Of a stretch of 64,000 nucleotides of DNA, positions 35,301-64,000 are shown piece after piece. Position 1 is the stretch's first letter. Every line of letters starts with the position of its first letter. This stretch comes from Sycon ciliatum. Lineage: Eukaryota; Porifera; Calcarea; Leucosolenida; Sycettidae. The position numbers and the translations under genes are program-made. The stretch is from contig NC_088646.1 in the NCBI RefSeq assembly GCF_964019385.1, positions 8,387,171 through 8,451,170 of the forward strand, given 5' to 3'. The notes under the pieces are model-generated. The model saw only the letters and a program-made list of their open reading frames with translations. It was not told the origin of the DNA and searched no databases.

Positions 35301-35493
35301 TAGCAAGATCCCGGTCGATAGCATTCCGCACAATAACAAATCCATCCCGTTCATATTGTTCCCGAATTTCTGATTCGGATTCGAAGCTGGCAAATGCTTG
35401 GGGACCTGTCAGATGTAACTGCCGGTGTCCAATATGAGCATTCTTCGATATTTTGGCCAAGCGAAGTGTTGAGGAAACGAGACGATTCCACAT
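26044..35493 (-). CDS. Phytanoyl-CoA dioxygenase (PhyH) family protein, 6 exons, complete
   Basis: A predicted Fe(II)/2-oxoglutarate-dependent oxygenase; substrate unknown. Exons: 35493-35169, 30984-30845, 28993-28871, 28333-28241, 27104-26939, 26249-26044. They total 1053 nt and give 350 residues, close to the usual family size. Residues 1-30 (MWNRLVSSTLRLAKIS and following) are basic, Ser/Thr-rich and free of acidic residues, like a mitochondrial targeting leader. The iron ligands are His-Gln-Asp in VLWHQ|DGAYWPL (split by an intron) and the distal His in NIIHGSEAN. The Arg that binds 2-oxoglutarate fits RRCGLTIRYIP. It ends at TAA. It diverges head-to-head from KNTC1, 1.2 kb away. It resembles the broad PhyH-domain family rather than peroxisomal PHYH itself, and no peroxisomal C-terminal signal is seen (it ends KNT). 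Confidence 0.92.
26262..26316. repeat. (GA)n microsatellite beside the last PhyH exon
   Basis: Reads (CT)n on the gene's strand and lies directly upstream of the acceptor CCCTCTCTTAG of exon 6, so it forms the polypyrimidine tract. Confidence 0.92.
26368..26691. mobile_element. MITE, ACCGTATTTTCCG/TATAAGCCGCAC family
   Basis: The left end CCGTATTTTCCGCAGTA and the right end GCGGCTTATACTGCGGAAAA plus TACGG form a TIR. GTATAAGCCGCACTTT recurs internally. Relatives lie at 38991-39181 and, as a fragment, at 39529-39604. It lies in PhyH intron 5. Confidence 0.82.
27332..27551. mobile_element. 220-bp TA-flanked MITE, CTGTAAAAGCCAT ends
   Basis: The ends CTGTAAAAGCCATTATATAT and its near-complement are flanked by TA. 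It matches 23014-23235 in size and layout (AATTTTGG followed by ATCGTTA near the right end). It lies in PhyH intron 4. Confidence 0.82.
27646..27782. mobile_element. Short TIR element, GGCAGCTGAAGTCCGACCCC
   Basis: A 20-bp inverted repeat at both ends, related to the ends of 19778-20130. It lies in PhyH intron 4. Confidence 0.65.
28433..28571. mobile_element. 139-bp TIR element in PhyH intron 3
   Basis: GATGAAAGTAAAGTGAGCAC at the left and its near-complement at the right. The middle is AT-rich, with no coding capacity. Confidence 0.65.
28871..30984 (-). CDS. PhyH-family exons 2-3: iron-binding HxD motif
   Basis: Exon 2 (30984-30845) encodes FWLRIVSDPALLRLAAEFVG and ends exactly after VLWHQ. 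Exon 3 (28993-28871) begins DGAYWPLKPMKVVSLWLAVD. The HxD pair of iron ligands is therefore joined only after splicing. Both exons are in phase 0 at the junction. Confidence 0.93.
29381..30017. mobile_element. TIR element, GTACGAGGTGAATAGCAATT ends
   Basis: About 637 bp. The left end GTACGAGGTGAATAGCAATT, followed by TCTGGACAT, is mirrored at 29985-30014. The subterminal TTCTGGACATGAAAATAAAA repeats near 29595. It lies in PhyH intron 2. Confidence 0.7.
30011..30378. mobile_element. MITE with GTACTCACTCGATT ends
   Basis: The left end GTACTCACTCGATTAGAAG and the right end AATCAAGTGAGTAC abut the preceding element. GAGAGGGGCTT-TATT blocks repeat internally. Confidence 0.72.
31780..32078. mobile_element. 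TIR element, TACCGTAAAGTACCG family, copy 3
   Basis: Ends TACCGTAAAGTACCGTTGAT and its perfect complement. TCTAATTCCCGCCCCCTG occurs twice inside. It shares the outermost 15 bases with 1474-1790 and 23487-23802, but its interior differs. Confidence 0.88.
32091..32403. mobile_element. Rearranged MITE: one end direct, interior inverted
   Basis: 32091-32166 matches the right end of 19778-20130 in the same orientation (GGGCTGCAGACTGCATGGTG to CCACAACTG). 32171-32403 matches the interior of that element in reverse orientation (ATACAACTTTATCTGTC, AAGGTGCTGGCAAAAATGAA). The second terminal repeat is missing. It lies in PhyH intron 1. Confidence 0.85.
32404..35168. other. PhyH intron 1 remainder, no gene recognised
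   Basis: A frame open on the plus strand at 32651-33049 has no family resemblance, no splice context and a competing open frame on the other strand. No RNA gene or repeat family was recognised. Confidence 0.35.
35169..35493 (-). CDS. PhyH-family exon 1: leader and N-terminal domain
   Basis: Encodes the basic leader and then SEIREQYERDGFVIVRNAID, the standard opening of PhyH domains, ending in phase 1 at ATGG|GTAGGC. The 4.2 kb intron that follows is the longest of the gene. The ATG is the first in frame. Confidence 0.9.
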
Positions 35494-35813
35494 TGTTCTA
35501 TAGATCTAGGAAGGATAGATCTACGACATTCTCAGTTTTCAGACTTGATTTGGCTTGATCCAAATACGTGCGGAACTACATGTAGACAGATAAAAAATAT
35601 TGCGAAGAACACTGTCATCGCAAATAATTGAAATTACCCATATGGGCCATGTCGTCTCTTCAACTGAACATCGTCATTCCGCCTGTGTAGTTCCATTCTA
35701 CCACTCCTTTTCCAGGGAGCACGTCGACAGGTACTGAGCTCATGAGGCAGACTGTCAAAGAAAACTCGAAAGCATGCAGCAGTCCGGTTGACAAAAACTC
35801 TGCAAATAAAAGT

Positions 35814-35858
35814 AAGAGTACATAAACCGTTTTTTTTTTTTTTGGTTTATGTACTCTT
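35814..35858. repeat. Perfect 15-bp stem hairpin with a poly-T loop
   Basis: AAGAGTACATAAACC (35814-35828) is exactly complementary to GGTTTATGTACTCTT (35844-35858) around a T-rich loop. It lies in the PhyH 5' flank beside the transposon insertion. Confidence 0.85.
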
Positions 35859-35873
35859 GATAAAAGGCTAGTG

Positions 35874-36488
35874 CAAGCAACATCATCATTTTTTATTATA
35901 ATAGCTATGTTTCGCGTCGTCCGCACGCATACGTGTTGATTTTTTTCGGAAAAAAATAAAAAATCGAACATGCACAGTGAGTGTACGATCGTGCGAGTCA
36001 TCAGTGTGGACAGGTTGCATACGGCGAAGCTGGGATTCAGAAATGGCCTCTAGCCTAGACCAGCGTTGGTAACTCGTTTGTTCGGCATCTGGGAGCAATA
36101 TTCTATGAGCTTACACCAGACTGCATTGATCGCCTAAGCTGAGAGGATGCGTCGTTCCGGAGCTCTTTGCACCGCTGCTGAAGTCTGAGTACAATATTCC
36201 AGCGAAGCATAGGCACCATGACCAACGGTTGCCTCCTCTGTCCAAAGTGAATATTTAGTATTAATTTTATTTTACTCATGCTGATAACCCAGATGTTGTG
36301 CTTCGATGTACGATTTTTCTTTCGAATGTACACCATGCACGAGCTATTGTGCTATGTACAGTGCATACACCTCTGATGAGCCTTTTTTATTATTTTGCAA
36401 CTTTTTATTTTTTTCCACCTCTCGCATAATTTATGATTCTGGAAGTTGAGCTGACGCGAAACATAGATATAAAAAATGATGGCCTTAA
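35874..36488 (+). mobile_element. Element with GTTTCGCGTC ends, copy 3
   Basis: About 600 bp, collinear with 23937-24527 (shared GGTTGCATACGGCGAAGCTG, TTTGCACCGCTGCTGAAGTC). It splits the divergent promoter. Confidence 0.85.
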
Positions 36489-36715
36489 CAGCACACAAAA
36501 AAACATTCGCGATTCGGTTGCCATGAGTGACGTAGTAAGCGTCTGGACTCTATCCTTATTATAATGCGCGCGAAATACAAAAAAATACAAAAGAGGAAGA
36601 AACCTCACATGCGCGTGCATGCTGTGTACATATGTACGTGTGAACTTGGCCATCAACAATATTCATTCACGTTTTTGCAAGGGAGCAATGTTTGCTTCTT
36701 TTCCGGTGTCGCAGA

Positions 36716-62337
<25,622 letters not shown>

Positions 62338-64000
62338 GTAAGTTCTCTCATCTTCATTCTCTTGGATTTATTGTGTTTGCCCAACATGGAATGTTGTTCC
62401 AAGGCCTACCAAGTATGAAGTCAGTGCAGAGACTGTGTTGTGTTGTGGGAAACTTTTGTTGGGCATTTGTCACTATGCCACTGGTTAATTTTGGACCATT
62501 TCTGGGCCAACATGTCAAGCTGTGAGAGTAGTGTACCGGTAGAAGCCGGCTACTAGGTTAGAGATTATACTAGCACAGCAGATTGCCGATTTTCCAAACG
62601 TCACGTATCCGATTTATCCGAAGCGCCTGATCGCACTGAATTTTTCCTCGCCCAACGTGAAGGCTATCGGCTATCCCAAATAGCAATACAACAACCGCCG
62701 TCCGGTAGTTGGGTGGTGGCTGAATCAGCTACTGCAGCGGAGAAGCCAAGAAAGATATGAGATTCGGAGAAGATCAGAAAATAACGACTCAAAAGACGAT
62801 TTGAAACTCGGATGTTGAGCCATAAATAAATGTAGAAAGGAAAAGGACATATGGATACGAGTTAAGGTGGCTCCTACCCCTCGGGTCCAAATTTTTTTTG
62901 TTTGAAACGTGGCTACAAACGATTGTACTTTGTTCCGTTGGATATCTTGTGTACGGAGACAAAATTTTATCAAGTTCTACCGGCCGGTTTCACTCGGGGG
63001 AGGGGCCAAACATAGCATACTCACAATTGCCAATTTAGGCCAAAAAATTCCGGAAAACCATTTTTTTGGCCGTAGCACTGGTAGTTACCCCCTTTTTCTT
63101 GATGTCCAACATCAGGACAGTAGTATACTTGCTAAATATCCGCATAAGCTGTAGAAGTGGGTAGAATTCTGCTAGAAGGTGACCTTTTTCTCTTTTCGGA
63201 ATCATCCCATTTCAGCGCACACGTCCCTCATATTAGCCCCGCCCACAAGTATTTGACACTGGACTTGCCCTGTATTTGATGGTTATGCTATTATAACCTA
63301 ATAATGGTACTGTGTAGCAAGTTTGAGCAGGTTCTACCGAAGGTAACTCGTGAAATAAAACTTTGAAGTTTCAAGTGATGCCATATTTCAAGAATCAGCA
63401 CATTGCACTGGGACATTGTCGAACGCCTTAGAACCCCTGACTCCACCATATGACAGATACGTATCTTGCAATAATTGATTGCAACATCTTCCGAACATAG
63501 TAGTAGAGCTTTGGATCAAGTTTTAGCAGTTTCCACCGAAGCAAACTACCAAAATAGAACTTTGAAGTCGCCCACATACTAAATGCCATACATGTAGCTG
63601 AGCATGTGTATTGAGTGTACATGTATGCTCTAGTGTTTTTCACAACTTTCTCCAACATGTAGCCGATAGTGATGTGGAATTTGTTGACTGCTTTGTCCAA
63701 AACATAGTGCTGAAGCAATGCACATTGGGCACTTTCTACTGGTAATGTAAATATTATAATATTATACAGTGTTTGCTGCCAACATAGCAAGAAATTCTTC
63801 TATACTAAATGCGTATTCCACGGGGTACGGTCCAATGGCTTTTCACTTCACATCTAGCCACTGTTCTTCGTGCATTACTTGAATGCTTAGTCTCCGTGGT
63901 AATGAAGCTAAGAGCCACACTGGAGAAGTTTCTACTGAAGCTAACTATCAAAAATACAAGTATAAATTTTCCAAGATGCTACTATTACATCAAGTAGCTG
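62338..64000. other. KNTC1 intron 25 (partial) with degenerate repeats
   Basis: No further KNTC1 exon could be found. Related stretches recur near 62955, 63320, 63515 and 63920 (a core like AGTTTCTACCGAAGNNAACT followed by AAAACTTTGAAG-type text), spaced about 200-400 bases. Confidence 0.5.

Larger units (their letters stand above)
35494..36715. promoter_or_regulatory. Divergent promoter region of the PhyH gene and KNTC1
   Basis: The two ATGs point away from each other across 1222 bases, half of which is a 600-bp transposon (35874-36488). The KNTC1 side keeps about 225 bases of non-transposon sequence. It includes GCGCGAAA at 36568-36575, the complement of the E2F consensus TTTCGCGC, about 140 bases upstream of the ATG. 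E2F control would suit a mitotic gene but is inferred. Confidence 0.4.

Overview
This is nuclear DNA from an animal. It shows split genes with GT-AG introns, long introns full of microsatellites and small inverted-repeat transposons, no operons and no ribosome binding sites. Nothing fixes the species. The mix of genes, and a large mobile reading frame of a type I associate from memory with sponge and cnidarian genomes, suggest an early-branching marine invertebrate, perhaps a sponge (low confidence).

Three protein genes account for the coding sequence. (1) An ATP10-class P4-ATPase lipid flippase, minus strand, 21818 down to 335. It can be assembled from 21 exons with every splice phase agreeing (1172 codons plus stop), and all catalytic motifs are present. 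(2) A 350-codon Fe(II)/2-oxoglutarate dioxygenase of the phytanoyl-CoA dioxygenase family, minus strand, 35493 down to 26044, in 6 exons, with a probable mitochondrial leader. (3) KNTC1 (ROD, the kinetochore RZZ-complex subunit), plus strand, from 36716, head-to-head with the dioxygenase. Twenty-five exons (about 885 codons) run to 62337, and the gene continues beyond the window. The three genes have unrelated jobs (membrane lipid asymmetry, oxidative metabolism, spindle checkpoint). The only regulatory link visible is the shared 1.2 kb divergent promoter of genes 2 and 3.

The rest is mostly mobile-element sequence. There are at least ten families of short terminal-inverted-repeat elements, several with two or three copies here. 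One is nested in a copy of itself and one has an inverted interior. Three large foldback structures sit at 5.1-5.6, 18.2-18.7 and 44.6-46.9 kb. A piggyBac transposase relic at 60.6-61.6 kb is cut by another element. A roughly 3.2 kb broken coding region of an unclassified transposase-like protein lies in KNTC1 intron 23 (53.9-57.1 kb), and this is the best candidate for an undescribed system. A shuffled repeat array fills much of 6.8-8.5 kb.

Microsatellites are not placed at random. Every long GT/CA tract I see inside a gene reads TG on the sense strand, and six of them end 20-45 bases upstream of a splice acceptor. Exon borders were read by eye from frame, phase, splice consensus and family alignment, so individual borders may be off by a few bases.
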